Shown here piece after piece: positions 56,107 to 64,000 of a stretch of DNA of 64,000 nucleotides (positions are counted from its first letter, which is position 1; each line of letters begins with the position of its first letter). A model generated the notes under the pieces. The model was not told where the DNA came from and searched no databases. It was given only the letters and a program-made list of their open reading frames with translations. Made by a program: the position numbers and the translations under genes. The DNA lies in NCBI GenBank assembly GCA_963675935.2, contig CAXXPV010000003.1, positions 496,001 through 560,000 of the forward strand, in the 5' to 3' direction. The stretch is from G963675935 sp963675935. GTDB taxonomy: Bacteria; Planctomycetota; Planctomycetia; Pirellulales; Thermoguttaceae.

Positions 56107-56276
56107 TGGCTAGTGGTCAGAAAAGTTTGGGTTAAAGCAGGGGCGTTTACGCCCCTTGTCCGCCGAAGGCGGTAATAGGCCCGGCGTTTACGCCGGGTTG
56201 GAGAAAACGATAAACCAACGGAATTGTCAGGCCCGTTCACGGGCCTCCTGCCGGTATTTTTTTCATAGAGTCTCCC
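56107..56276. repeat. Repeats between mvhG and mvhA
   Basis: 170-bp gap made of the GTGGCTA heptamer tail (56095-56123) and two palindromes: GGGGCGTTTACGCCCC (about 56142-56157) and CCCGGCGTTTACGCCGGG (about 56178-56195). It separates otherwise contiguous genes of one complex. Confidence 0.6.
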
Positions 56277-57743
56277 ATGAAACGCATTTCGATCGACCCC
56301 ATCACACGGCTCGAAGGTCACGGCAAAATCGATATTTTCCTGGATGACCAGGGCGAAGTGGCCAACGCCTATCTGCAAATCCCGGAGCTGCGCGGCTTCG
56401 AGCAATTTTGCGTCGGCCGGCCGGCCGAGGACATGCCGAACCTGACCGCGCGGATCTGCGGCGTCTGCCCCGAGGCGCATCATCTGGCCGCGACGAAAGC
56501 GCTCGACAACGTGTTCCACGTCGATCCGCCGCCGACCGCCAAGAAGCTCCGCGAGCTGTTTTACAGCATTTTCTACGCGACCGACCACACGACGCACTTT
56601 TACGCCCTGGGCGGGCCCGATTTCGTCGTCGGACCGACGGCCCCGCCGGCCGAGCGAAACATCTTGGGCGTCATCGCCAAGGTGGGCATGGACGTGGCCA
56701 AGCACGTTCTGAAAATGCGGCACGACGGCCACGCCCTGATTCAGATGATGGCCGGCCGGCGCGTGCATCCGAACTGGGGCCTGCCAGGCGGAGTGAGCCG
56801 CGGCATCAATGAAGAGCAGCGCAAGGAGATCGAGGCGCGCGGACGCGAGGCGATTGATTTCGCCAATTTTTCGCTCAAAATCTTTGACGACGTGGTGCTG
56901 GCCAATTCCGATTACGTCAAGCTCATCACCGGCGACATCTACGTCCACAAGACCTACAACATGGGCATGGTCGATGCCAACAATTGCACAAATTTTTACG
57001 ACGGGAAAGTCCGCGTCACCAGCCCGAGCGGGAAGGAACATGCCAAGTACGATCCGTCGCAGTATCGCGAGTACGTCGCCGAGCGGGTCGAGCCGTGGTC
57101 GTATCTAAAATTCCCGTATTTGAAGAAGATCGGCTGGAAGGGATTTGTCGACGGCGAGGACTCGGGCGTGTACAAGGCCACGCCGCTATCGCGTTGCAAC
57201 GCAGCCGACAACATGGCCACGCCGCAGGCCGCCGCGGCCTACAAGCGGATGTATGAAACCTTGGGCGGCAAGCCGATCAACCACACGCTGGCCACGCACT
57301 GGGCCCGTTTGGTTGAGTTGCTTTACGCAGCCGAGCGCTGGGTCGAGCTGGCCGCCGATCCGCAAATTACCGGGAAGGACTATCGCGTGTTGCCGACGCA
57401 AACTCCGACCGACGGTGTGGGCTGCGTCGAGGCCCCGCGCGGCACGCTGACGCATCATTACACGACCGACGAGCGCGGCATTCTGACGAAGGTCAATTTG
57501 ATCGTCGGCACGACGAACAACAACGCCCCGATCTGTATGTCGGTGAAGAAGGCGGCGCAAGGGCTGATTCACAAGGGCGTGGTGAGCGAGGGGTTGTTGA
57601 ACATGGTCGAGATGGCGTTCCGCGCCTACGACCCGTGTTTCGGCTGCGCCACGCACAGTCTGCCCGGCCAAATGCCGCTGGAAGTGACGCTTCGCAATCC
57701 GCAAGGCGAAGTGATCGAGAAGCTGTCGCAGTTCGTGGGATAG
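56277..57743 (+). CDS. mvhA: Group 3c-type [NiFe] hydrogenase large subunit
   Basis: Protein of 488 residues with both [NiFe] ligand motifs intact: RICGVCPEAH near 59-68 and DPCFGCATH ending at about 460. After the final His a 28-residue tail (SLPGQMPLEV...) remains, expected to be removed by a maturation protease; no hyp or protease gene is in this window. Begins MKRISIDPITRLEGHGKI, typical of cytoplasmic MvhA-like enzymes. It should oxidise H2 and feed electrons through MvhG and MvhD to HdrABC. Confidence 0.95.
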   Translation: MKRISIDPITRLEGHGKIDIFLDDQGEVANAYLQIPELRGFEQFCVGRPAEDMPNLTARICGVCPEAHHLAATKALDNVFHVDPPPTAKKLRELFYSIFYATDHTTHFYALGGPDFVVGPTAPPAERNILGVIAKVGMDVAKHVLKMRHDGHALIQMMAGRRVHPNWGLPGGVSRGINEEQRKEIEARGREAIDFANFSLKIFDDVVLANSDYVKLITGDIYVHKTYNMGMVDANNCTNFYDGKVRVTSPSGKEHAKYDPSQYREYVAERVEPWSYLKFPYLKKIGWKGFVDGEDSGVYKATPLSRCNAADNMATPQAAAAYKRMYETLGGKPINHTLATHWARLVELLYAAERWVELAADPQITGKDYRVLPTQTPTDGVGCVEAPRGTLTHHYTTDERGILTKVNLIVGTTNNNAPICMSVKKAAQGLIHKGVVSEGLLNMVEMAFRAYDPCFGCATHSLPGQMPLEVTLRNPQGEVIEKLSQFVG

Positions 57744-57858
57744 CGTGTCGGTTGAACTGCCGCACCAATTCCGATAGGAGTTATGGGAGCTATACGACCT
57801 ATAGCTCTCATTGCTCTCATCCGTCTTATCCGTCACTCCATCGCCGCAACCTGCCGCT

Positions 57859-59388
57859 TCATTGCGGCGGCGCCAAGGTTGAATCGTCGTCCTTCTTCTC
57901 GGTCGTTTCAGTCTTTTCGACCGTCTCGGGGCTGTGATCCATTTCGGCGATGCGGCCGAAGTCGGGCTGCGATTCGTCGCGCTGGTCGATCCGGCTCAAG
58001 TCGATGTCGTCGCCGAACTTAGGCGGCCCGGCGGTCGCGCCGGCCACCCATCGCTTCTCGCGGCGGCTCGACCGCCACGCCACCACCCAAATAATCAACA
58101 TCGCCAAAAACAACAGCGAGATGATGACCACGTTCGACGTCGTCTGGTCGGCTGCCTTCGTCGGCGGATTCCAAACCAACGAGCGGCCGATCAACAGCGG
58201 CGACAATTGGGGCCGCGTTTTTTCCCCGGGCGTGGGCGCCACATCGGCGTTTTTTTGCACCCGGTATTGCCACGTCTTGTAGAAGAAGCCCGCGATGCGA
58301 ACCGCCTCGCCATAATGCGGCTGGCTGCCGTAGGGCATTCCCTCGGGCAATTCGAGAATGTCGAACGTCACGGGATTGCCCAGATAGTCCTCCGGGGCCG
58401 ACGCGGTCGGCGCGTAGCAATCCTCGGTGAACAGCGAAACCATGTAGTAATGGTCGAAGCCGTACCGGGCGACGATCTCGGGGTCGTCGACGTGGATTTT
58501 CTCGATCCGCCGGGCGGTGCCCGACAGAACCACCAGTTTGCCGACCTGCGAGGCCGGCTCGTTAAACAGCGGCACGACGGAGTATTGCTCCTGGCCTTCG
58601 CGGTTGATCCAACGCCGCTTTGCGGAAACATGGGGCAGAGCGGCGTCGGCCTCTTCGACCAATTGGCCGGGCGCGGCGCGGTTCACGGCGGCAAACATCG
58701 CATAGAACGCATCCCGGTCGAGAATCTCTCGCTGACGGTCAGTCAGTTTTTTCTGCGAGATCAGGTCGTCGAGCAGGCCGTAGTCCATGCCCAAGCGGCC
58801 CAGCAGATCGTCGGAATACCATGCCAGGCGCGGGGCGACGAAAATCAACGGTGATTGTTTGCCGGTTTTCGGGCCGATCTTCAGAAACGCGCCGAGAGCG
58901 CCGCCTTCGACTTTCGGCCTCACGCCGTTTTGCCACGCCGCGGGCACCTGTTCCGTGAAAACATCGACGATTCGCGCCGGCGAATCGAGCGATAGCCGGC
59001 AGCGGAAATATCGCTTCATTTCGTACCGTTCGGACTGGTCCTTGGTCGGACGAAGCGGGACGACATCAAGCACTTGGCCGCGAAGCTGGAAGATCGAGCC
59101 TCGAAAAGTGCCGGGGCGACGGACGGCCTCGCCGAGTTTTTCCTGATCGAGCGCCCAGCTTTCGAGATCGGCGGGCGGAAATTGCCTCATTCGGTAGAGA
59201 ATCCGCAGCAGGGAGTCGGTCTCTTCCGAGTCGAGAGCCACGTCGTTGGTCAATTGCTCGAAGCAACTGTCGGCGACGCCAAGTGTGCGAAACATTTCGC
59301 GCGGAGTCGTCGGCAATGGGTCTTCCGCTCGCGCGGCGGCCGAGAGACACACGGCGGCGAGGAAAACGACGATAGCAAACCATGACAT
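57859..59388 (-). CDS. Membrane protein of unknown function with two shared domain copies
   Basis: Protein of 509 residues with a signal peptide (MSWFAIVVFLAAVCLSAAARA), an extracytoplasmic part and a membrane helix near 425-445 (VVIISLLFLAMLIIWVVAW), then an acidic cytoplasmic tail rich in E, K and T. It has two similar beta-rich domains, around 90-150 (GSIFQLRGQVLDVVPLR) and 290-390 (LVVLSGTARRIEKI, HYYMVSLF, AGFFYKTWQYRV). The second resembles the domain of the upstream 331-residue protein. Common in planctomycetes, function unknown. I chose ATG 59388 because the 38 upstream in-frame codons come from a repeat. Confidence 0.75.
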   Translation of the reverse strand: MSWFAIVVFLAAVCLSAAARAEDPLPTTPREMFRTLGVADSCFEQLTNDVALDSEETDSLLRILYRMRQFPPADLESWALDQEKLGEAVRRPGTFRGSIFQLRGQVLDVVPLRPTKDQSERYEMKRYFRCRLSLDSPARIVDVFTEQVPAAWQNGVRPKVEGGALGAFLKIGPKTGKQSPLIFVAPRLAWYSDDLLGRLGMDYGLLDDLISQKKLTDRQREILDRDAFYAMFAAVNRAAPGQLVEEADAALPHVSAKRRWINREGQEQYSVVPLFNEPASQVGKLVVLSGTARRIEKIHVDDPEIVARYGFDHYYMVSLFTEDCYAPTASAPEDYLGNPVTFDILELPEGMPYGSQPHYGEAVRIAGFFYKTWQYRVQKNADVAPTPGEKTRPQLSPLLIGRSLVWNPPTKAADQTTSNVVIISLLFLAMLIIWVVAWRSSRREKRWVAGATAGPPKFGDDIDLSRIDQRDESQPDFGRIAEMDHSPETVEKTETTEKKDDDSTLAPPQ

Positions 59389-59397
59389 GCGGCGCCG

Positions 59398-59467
59398 TTT
59401 AGCCGGCGAGCTTGCTCGCCGCGTTTCCTGGCGGCACTCCACGCGGCGAGCAAGCTCGCCGGCTAAA
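59398..59467. repeat. GCCGGCGAGCTTGCTCGCC palindromic repeat
   Basis: 27-bp-class inverted arms (TTTAGCCGGCGAGCTTGCTC... and complement ending 59467) in the 110-bp gap between the two membrane-protein genes. Each arm is itself palindromic (GGCGAGCTTGCTCGCC). Confidence 0.65.
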
Positions 59468-59498
59468 CAGTCCGATGATTGCTGAATGCTTGCAATAG

Positions 59499-60494
59499 TC
59501 ATGGCGTATCCTCGACGTTTGGATCCCGCGGTTGTTGATTTTTGTCCATCCGACGCAGCATGTCAAAATCCGGCGGTTCTTCGGGCAGGGCGACCTTGCC
59601 AGGCCGGGTTCGCATGTAAACCACCCAGGCCGCAGCTAGCGCCAACAACAAGGAAACGACCAAGATCACCGGAATCAAACGGGAATCGACATCCGGCTCC
59701 TTCGCCATGACAGGCTGCTTTTGCCATTCCAGCGTCTTGGCCAAAAGCTCCGGCGCGGTGCGAAAAACGTCTTGCGCCACGTAGGCCCAACGCTTCAAGA
59801 AAAACCCCGTGACTTCCACGTCTTCGGCCAGCTCCATTCCCGTTGGAAATCCCTTCGGCAAATCCAAGCAGTAAATCACGATTGGAGCGGTGGGATTGTC
59901 GGCCGGAAAGAGCCAAACCTGATAGTATTTTTTCAGCCCAAACTCGTTCTTGAAAAGCTCGATCGGATTGGCGCGGCGCACCGTGCCGGAAACCGTGACC
60001 AACCGGCCGCGATATTGCCCCGGCTGGCGGAACAACTGGGCGTAGGAGATTTGTCCCACCGACGCCTGGCGAAGCCGCTCCAGATCGGTCCGATGGAGGA
60101 TATTCAACAGCCGTAGCGAAACGGCCTGCTCCTCTTCCGACGAGAGCGAGTCGTCGCGGATCGACTTGAACATGCCGGCGCTGACGCCGGGGAAATAGTC
60201 GCCGTCGTCGGCCGGCTTCTCGGCGGGCTGTTCCGCCTTGGACACGACGAAAGCGTCGGCCGATAAATCAGACCGCGGGACCGAATCCAAACGGTTGTCG
60301 ATGGCGCCGGCGGGAGCCTCGTGCGAGGGGGCTGCAAAGCGGTCGATCCATTTCCAAGTGTCGGGCTGCCTGACCTTGTCGAACAACAGGACGACGATGC
60401 CCAGCAGCAGGATCGTCAGCAGCAGTCGCCGACGTCCCCACCGATCTCCCCCGCTTCGGCCTTTGTGATTTTGACGAAAGTCGAGCATGGCCAT
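59499..60494 (-). CDS. Membrane protein of unknown function, paralogous domain
   Basis: Protein of 331 residues with membrane helices near 23-40 (RLLLTILLLGIVVLLF) and 272-294 (LIPVILVVSLLLALAAAWVVYM). The domain between (GRLVTVSGTVRRANPIEL, KKYYQVWLFPAD, YCLDLPKGFPTGM, VTGFFLKRWAYVAQ) matches the second domain of the downstream 509-residue protein. Both are probably in one operon. OB-like strand spacing is suggested but not proven. Start ATG 60494 or ATG 60488. Confidence 0.72.
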   Translation of the reverse strand: MAMLDFRQNHKGRSGGDRWGRRRLLLTILLLGIVVLLFDKVRQPDTWKWIDRFAAPSHEAPAGAIDNRLDSVPRSDLSADAFVVSKAEQPAEKPADDGDYFPGVSAGMFKSIRDDSLSSEEEQAVSLRLLNILHRTDLERLRQASVGQISYAQLFRQPGQYRGRLVTVSGTVRRANPIELFKNEFGLKKYYQVWLFPADNPTAPIVIYCLDLPKGFPTGMELAEDVEVTGFFLKRWAYVAQDVFRTAPELLAKTLEWQKQPVMAKEPDVDSRLIPVILVVSLLLALAAAWVVYMRTRPGKVALPEEPPDFDMLRRMDKNQQPRDPNVEDTP

Positions 60495-60504
60495 GAGCTT
60501 TCAT

Positions 60505-60640
60505 GTAGAACGGAATGGATTCCGTTCCATCAGCCCAAGGAACGGAATGAATTCCATTCTACTTTTTTTGCACAAGGAACGGAATGAATTTTGTGCTACC
60601 CCCCCGAGGGACGAGGTGAATTCCGTTTTACGCGAGAACC
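60505..60640. repeat. AACGGAATGAATTCC repeat block
   Basis: Several AACGGAAT(G)AATTCCGTT-type palindromes and related units (60505-60635) fill the divergent gap upstream of the sigma gene. Same family as 29427-29490. Confidence 0.6.
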
Positions 60641-60791
60641 GCGCCTGCAATTGTAGCCAAACTCCCGAACCGACGCCATTGTGTGTAGAATGAATCTTCG
60701 GGGCAATGGGAATAAGTGCCGCGTGCGGCCACGAATGGTGAAATAGCCGGAGGTTCTTCACCATGCGGGCGGCCCACCGGCACGGGCGAGG

Positions 60792-61316
60792 GTGTGGAGG
60801 AAAACAGACACCTTGGCGCTGTCGCTGGTCGATTTCAACCGCATGGTGGCCGATCATGGCCCGACGCTCTTCCGAATCGCCTTCCGCATGGTCGGCGACC
60901 GGCAGGAGGCGGAGGACATGACCCAAGAGGCTTTTCGGTCGGCCTGGAAGAGCCGCGAATCGTTCCAACCCGGCGGAAGCGAGCGGGCGTGGTTGGTGTC
61001 GATCCTGCGCCGCCGCGTCACCGACCACTGGCGGCGGCCCAAACCACCGACCGTCCTGGCCGGAGACGGCTATTGCGACATCGGCGTCAACGACGAGCCC
61101 GAATCGCTCCGTAACGAACTCAGCGACGAAATGCAACAGGCCCTAGGGCAGTTGTCGCATGAGTTGAGGGAAACCCTTTTGCTGGTCGTCGTGGCCGAAC
61201 TGACGCATCAAGAGGCCGCCGACCTTTTGGGAATTCCCCTCGGGACGGTCCTTTCGCGCGTGAGCCGGGCACGGCGACAACTACGCGAACGGTTTTGGGC
61301 GGAAATGAAAAAGTAA
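60792..61316 (+). CDS. ECF-type RNA polymerase sigma factor linked to VWA protein
   Basis: Protein of 174 residues (from GTG 60792; TTG 60813 is possible since GGAGG at 60796-60800 would then be its ribosome site). Region 2 reads LFRIAFRMVGDRQEAEDMTQEAF; region 4 ends EAADLLGIPLGTVLSRVSRARRQL. It is of a different subgroup from the three module sigma factors and pairs with a VWA-domain protein instead of a FecR protein. Separated from the next gene by 75 bases. Confidence 0.87.
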   Translation: MWRKTDTLALSLVDFNRMVADHGPTLFRIAFRMVGDRQEAEDMTQEAFRSAWKSRESFQPGGSERAWLVSILRRRVTDHWRRPKPPTVLAGDGYCDIGVNDEPESLRNELSDEMQQALGQLSHELRETLLLVVVAELTHQEAADLLGIPLGTVLSRVSRARRQLRERFWAEMKK

Positions 61317-61391
61317 ACGGTGGCGTCAAAAGCGTTGGAAAACACATTCCGCGGGCCGTTGGCCCCCGGCTATTTCACTATCCACTAGTTC

Positions 61392-63557
61392 ATGTCGCGT
61401 TCCAGTTCCAAATCGCACGACTCTGAACTCGACGCCTGGCTGCGGAATATTTCCGAGCCGGACGGGTTGGTGGAGCGACTGCGCCTGTCGCTTTTGACAG
61501 ACGACGTTTTGGACGGCATCCTGCGCGACGTGACGCCGCCGGTGGGACTGGTCGATCGTGTGCGGCAGGCGATTTTGACCACGGCCCCCGACGAGCCGGA
61601 CGCCGACGCCCGTTTCCCTTACGCAAAGCCGGTGTCGTATCTGTCGGCGCCGTGGCGGCGGAGCGTCAAGACGCACGGCCGTCGAATGCGGCTGAGCCAA
61701 TGGATCGGCGCACTCGCGCTGATGTTGGTCTTGGGACTCGGCTACGTGGGCGTGATGACCGGGCTGCTGGTTTCGACGAGGACCGCGTCGCCGACGGCAT
61801 TGGCGACGGAGGAAAACCGTCTGATCGGCCCTGCCGCGGCCGACGATTTCATTCCGGCCTATTGGCGGTTGCCGCCGGAGAGTTTGTTGCCGGGTGGCGT
61901 CGCGGAGATGGCGGGAATTTCCTCGCCCTTGGCGCCGGCGCTGCGGTTTGACGCGGACATGCCGTCCGGACGGTCGTGGATGGAAGACATGGAACGGTGG
62001 TTTGGCCCTGGCGGCCTCGATCCTTCGACCGACACCGCATTGCCGCTGTGGGGAGGTGTGTTCGCCTCGCACCGGCCGTTCGACGAGTTGCCCGATCTGA
62101 AGAAGGCCGCGGCGCTCGATCCGCGCGGAATCGCGTGGCCATTGGTCGCGGGGGCGAACAACGCCTTTTTAATTCGCTACGGCGCACATCCATTCGTCTC
62201 GCCGGCGGCGCACCCGCTGCTGCAAAGCATGACGGTTCCCTTGCGCCACGACTCAGGGAGCTATGAATTGACGAAACGGTGGCTGGAAGACGGCGAACTG
62301 CCGCCGCCGCAGTCGCTGCGCACCGAAGATTTCTTGGCCACCCTGGACTACGAATTCCCTCGGCCGACCGGCTCGCCTTTGGGCCTTTCGGTGGCGGCCG
62401 GACCGTCGCCGCTCGGCGCGCAGGGCATGCGACTGTTGCAAATCGGCGTGCAGGCGGCGGGCTATCAAAATGTCGCCCGACCACCGGCCCGGCTCGTCTT
62501 GGCGCTCGATGTTTCGGCCAGCATGCGTTGGGGCGGCCGGTTCGATTCGGCCCGGCAAGCCTTGTCGAAGCTCATTCGGCAATTCGGCCCCGGCGACCGC
62601 GCCGCGCTGGTCGCCTTCAGCGAGGAGGCCGAGATCGTTTGCGACGATGCCAGTGTCGAGGGGGCCGACGAATTCCTGGCCGCCGTGCGGTCGTTGACCG
62701 TCGGCGGTTCGACCAACGTGGGCGCGGGCCTGTGCCGGGCGTATTCCGTGGCCGAGCAACTCGCCATCCGTCGCGGCGAGCCGGTCCGCGTGGTTCTGCT
62801 GACCGACGGACTGGCTGAACTCGATCAGCCGACGGCCGAGCGAATCCGCCGCCGGTTGACCGAATCGGCCGCTCACGGCATTTCGCTCGACATCGTCGAT
62901 CTGGGGCAGGAAAAAGGACTCGATCCGCAATTGACCGATTTCGCGCGGGCCGGCGGCGGCGCGGTCCGTCGCGCGGCCACGGCCGATGAAATTCGTTGGG
63001 CCTTGCTGGAAACCGTCACGGGCCGATCGCAACGGGCCGCCAACGGCGTCGCTATGCGCGTCTCCTTCAATCCCAAAACGGTCGCGGCGTATCGGATTTT
63101 CGGACACGAGGCCCGAGCGGTCGCCGGCGTCCTGCCGGATCGTTCGACGGCCGATTTTCACGTCGATCAGTCGGCCACGGTCCTGTACGAAGTGCAATTG
63201 AAGCCGGACGGCGGGCGGCGGGTGGCCACGGTCGAGTTGTCGTGGCAGCCGCCCGATGGCGGCACGCGACAAACCGTGACGCGGCAGATCGAACGGGGCG
63301 AATTTGCCGCCGCGTTCGCGTCGGCCCCGCTTTCGCTGCAAGAGGCGGCGGTTGCGGCCGCCACAGCCGAAGTGCTGCGTGGGTCGCCGTTTGCCGCCGC
63401 GCCCTATTCGGCCGTCTCGTTGGCTCGTGTGCGGGAGTTGGCCGGGGGGGCCGACAGCCATTTGCGGCAGCGTCCGTCGTTTGGCGATTTCATGGCGACC
63501 GTCGAGAAGGCGGCTGGGCTGAAGCCCCGCCGTGGTGGTGTTCTGCAAGGGCAATAA
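61392..63557 (+). CDS. YfbK-like von Willebrand factor A membrane protein
   Basis: Protein of 721 residues. The N-terminal cytoplasmic segment (LDAWLRNISEPDGL, ILRDVTPPVGLVDRVRQAI) resembles a zinc-free anti-sigma part. A membrane helix lies near 101-126 (LSQWIGALALMLVLGLGYVG). The region from about 275 has VWA N-terminal and VWA domains; the MIDAS motif DVSASM (near 370) and GGSTNVGAG, VLLTDG are complete, so divalent-metal-dependent binding is expected. Linked to an upstream sigma factor, a common planctomycete pair. Role in vivo unknown. Confidence 0.88.
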   Translation: MSRSSSKSHDSELDAWLRNISEPDGLVERLRLSLLTDDVLDGILRDVTPPVGLVDRVRQAILTTAPDEPDADARFPYAKPVSYLSAPWRRSVKTHGRRMRLSQWIGALALMLVLGLGYVGVMTGLLVSTRTASPTALATEENRLIGPAAADDFIPAYWRLPPESLLPGGVAEMAGISSPLAPALRFDADMPSGRSWMEDMERWFGPGGLDPSTDTALPLWGGVFASHRPFDELPDLKKAAALDPRGIAWPLVAGANNAFLIRYGAHPFVSPAAHPLLQSMTVPLRHDSGSYELTKRWLEDGELPPPQSLRTEDFLATLDYEFPRPTGSPLGLSVAAGPSPLGAQGMRLLQIGVQAAGYQNVARPPARLVLALDVSASMRWGGRFDSARQALSKLIRQFGPGDRAALVAFSEEAEIVCDDASVEGADEFLAAVRSLTVGGSTNVGAGLCRAYSVAEQLAIRRGEPVRVVLLTDGLAELDQPTAERIRRRLTESAAHGISLDIVDLGQEKGLDPQLTDFARAGGGAVRRAATADEIRWALLETVTGRSQRAANGVAMRVSFNPKTVAAYRIFGHEARAVAGVLPDRSTADFHVDQSATVLYEVQLKPDGGRRVATVELSWQPPDGGTRQTVTRQIERGEFAAAFASAPLSLQEAAVAAATAEVLRGSPFAAAPYSAVSLARVRELAGGADSHLRQRPSFGDFMATVEKAAGLKPRRGGVLQGQ

Positions 63558-63558
63558 G

Positions 63559-63716
63559 CAGGACAACTGCAAAGTCCAGGAAACCGTCATTCTGAGCGCA
63601 GCGAAGAATCTCCGTGGTAAAAGCGTAAGTGCCCTCGGGCCAACGAGATTCTTCGATGCGCTCAGAATGACGGTTTTTCCCATCTCTCCCAAAAATGCGA
63701 CTTTGCAATTCTCCTG
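63559..63716. mobile_element. MITE family C, copy 2 with target duplication
   Basis: 158-bp element with 18-bp ends (CAGGACAACTGCAAAGTC and GACTTTGCAATTCTCCTG, two mismatches) and the CATTCTGAGCG palindrome. Perfect 10-bp direct repeats GGGCAATAAG flank it (63549-63558 and 63717-63726). The left copy contains the stop codon of the VWA gene. Confidence 0.85.
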
Positions 63717-63825
63717 GGGCAATAAGCAACATTGTTGTGTGGGCCGCAAGCATGGGTTACACTTCAGGGCGGGGCGTTGTCCGCGCAAGGTGTCCCCAAC
63801 AACCACGGAACGTCAGAGAAGCCCA

Positions 63826-64000
63826 ATGCGAAGCTGGCATGATGTGGCACGGCTGCTGTTCGGATGCATCACGGCCGGAGTCTTAGGTCTGCATATCCCC
63901 ACGCTGGAGGGAGGCGAGCCTTCCCAGGCTTTCGTCGATGGTCTGCGCGCCCAACGACTTTACGACACGGCGTTGGATTATTTGGAGGCGATGCGGACCA
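63826..64000 (+). CDS. Secreted TPR-like protein, cut by window edge
   Basis: ATG 63826 opens a frame of 58 codons to the window end with no stop. It has a signal-like N-terminus (LLFGCITAGVLGLHI) and then FVDGLRAQRLYDTALDYLEAM, a phrase seen at the start of large planctomycete tetratricopeptide-repeat proteins. The rest lies outside the window; assignment rests on this short match to a remembered family pattern. Confidence 0.55.
   Translation, partial: MRSWHDVARLLFGCITAGVLGLHIPTLEGGEPSQAFVDGLRAQRLYDTALDYLEAMRT

Overview
The window looks like a Planctomycetota chromosome, probably a Pirellulales-like lineage; the order is a guess. The signs are DUF1559 pseudopilins with an H-X9-DG motif (three), ECF sigma factor plus FecR pairs, PEP-CTERM proteins ending in PEPS/PEPG-TM-KK, a LEPR-like SBBP protein, DUF1080 and Tat-exported Gfo/Idh proteins, a YfbK-like VWA protein behind a sigma factor, and sparse coding broken up by many small palindromic repeats.

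Layout. 1-1871: truncated SBBP-repeat surface protein on the minus strand. 2.3-24.0 kb: three paralogous modules, each ECF sigma factor, FecR-type membrane regulator with an overlapping start, a PEP-CTERM protein, and a DUF1559 pseudopilin (2.3-6.7, 11.2-16.7 and 19.2-24.0 kb). All three PEP-CTERM genes follow the same roughly 85-nt element, which folds into covarying stems. Between modules lie DUF1080, Gfo/Idh, an ABC1/UbiB kinase and gdhA. 24.3-30.2 kb: an NYN protein, dihydroorotase, a small membrane protein, an antitoxin-like remnant, a beta-CASP metallo-hydrolase and an exported cyclophilin.

30.3-50.5 kb: a mobile and immune island. A decayed class-C-like group II intron lies behind a terminator, carries an IS630 insertion, and has lost the reverse transcriptase core. 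It abuts a remnant of a second IS, which abuts a type I-C CRISPR array of 106 repeats. The cas genes (cas3-cas5c-cas8c-cas7-cas4-cas1-cas2) are on the minus strand with the leader between cas2 and the array. An intact copy of the second IS, in opposite orientation, closes the other side. The CRISPR-Cas locus is therefore bracketed by inverted IS copies.

50.8-57.7 kb: an HdrCBA-MvhDGA cluster predicting an electron-bifurcating hydrogenase/disulfide-reductase-type complex. 57.9-60.5 kb: two minus-strand membrane proteins sharing a repeated domain of unknown function. 60.8-63.6 kb: ECF sigma factor plus VWA protein. The right edge cuts a secreted TPR-like gene.

Small non-coding repeats fill most gaps and include several MITE families, some with clear target-site duplications. 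Similar repeats also sit inside the three fecR-like genes at the same two protein loops. No tRNA, rRNA or origin was recognised.
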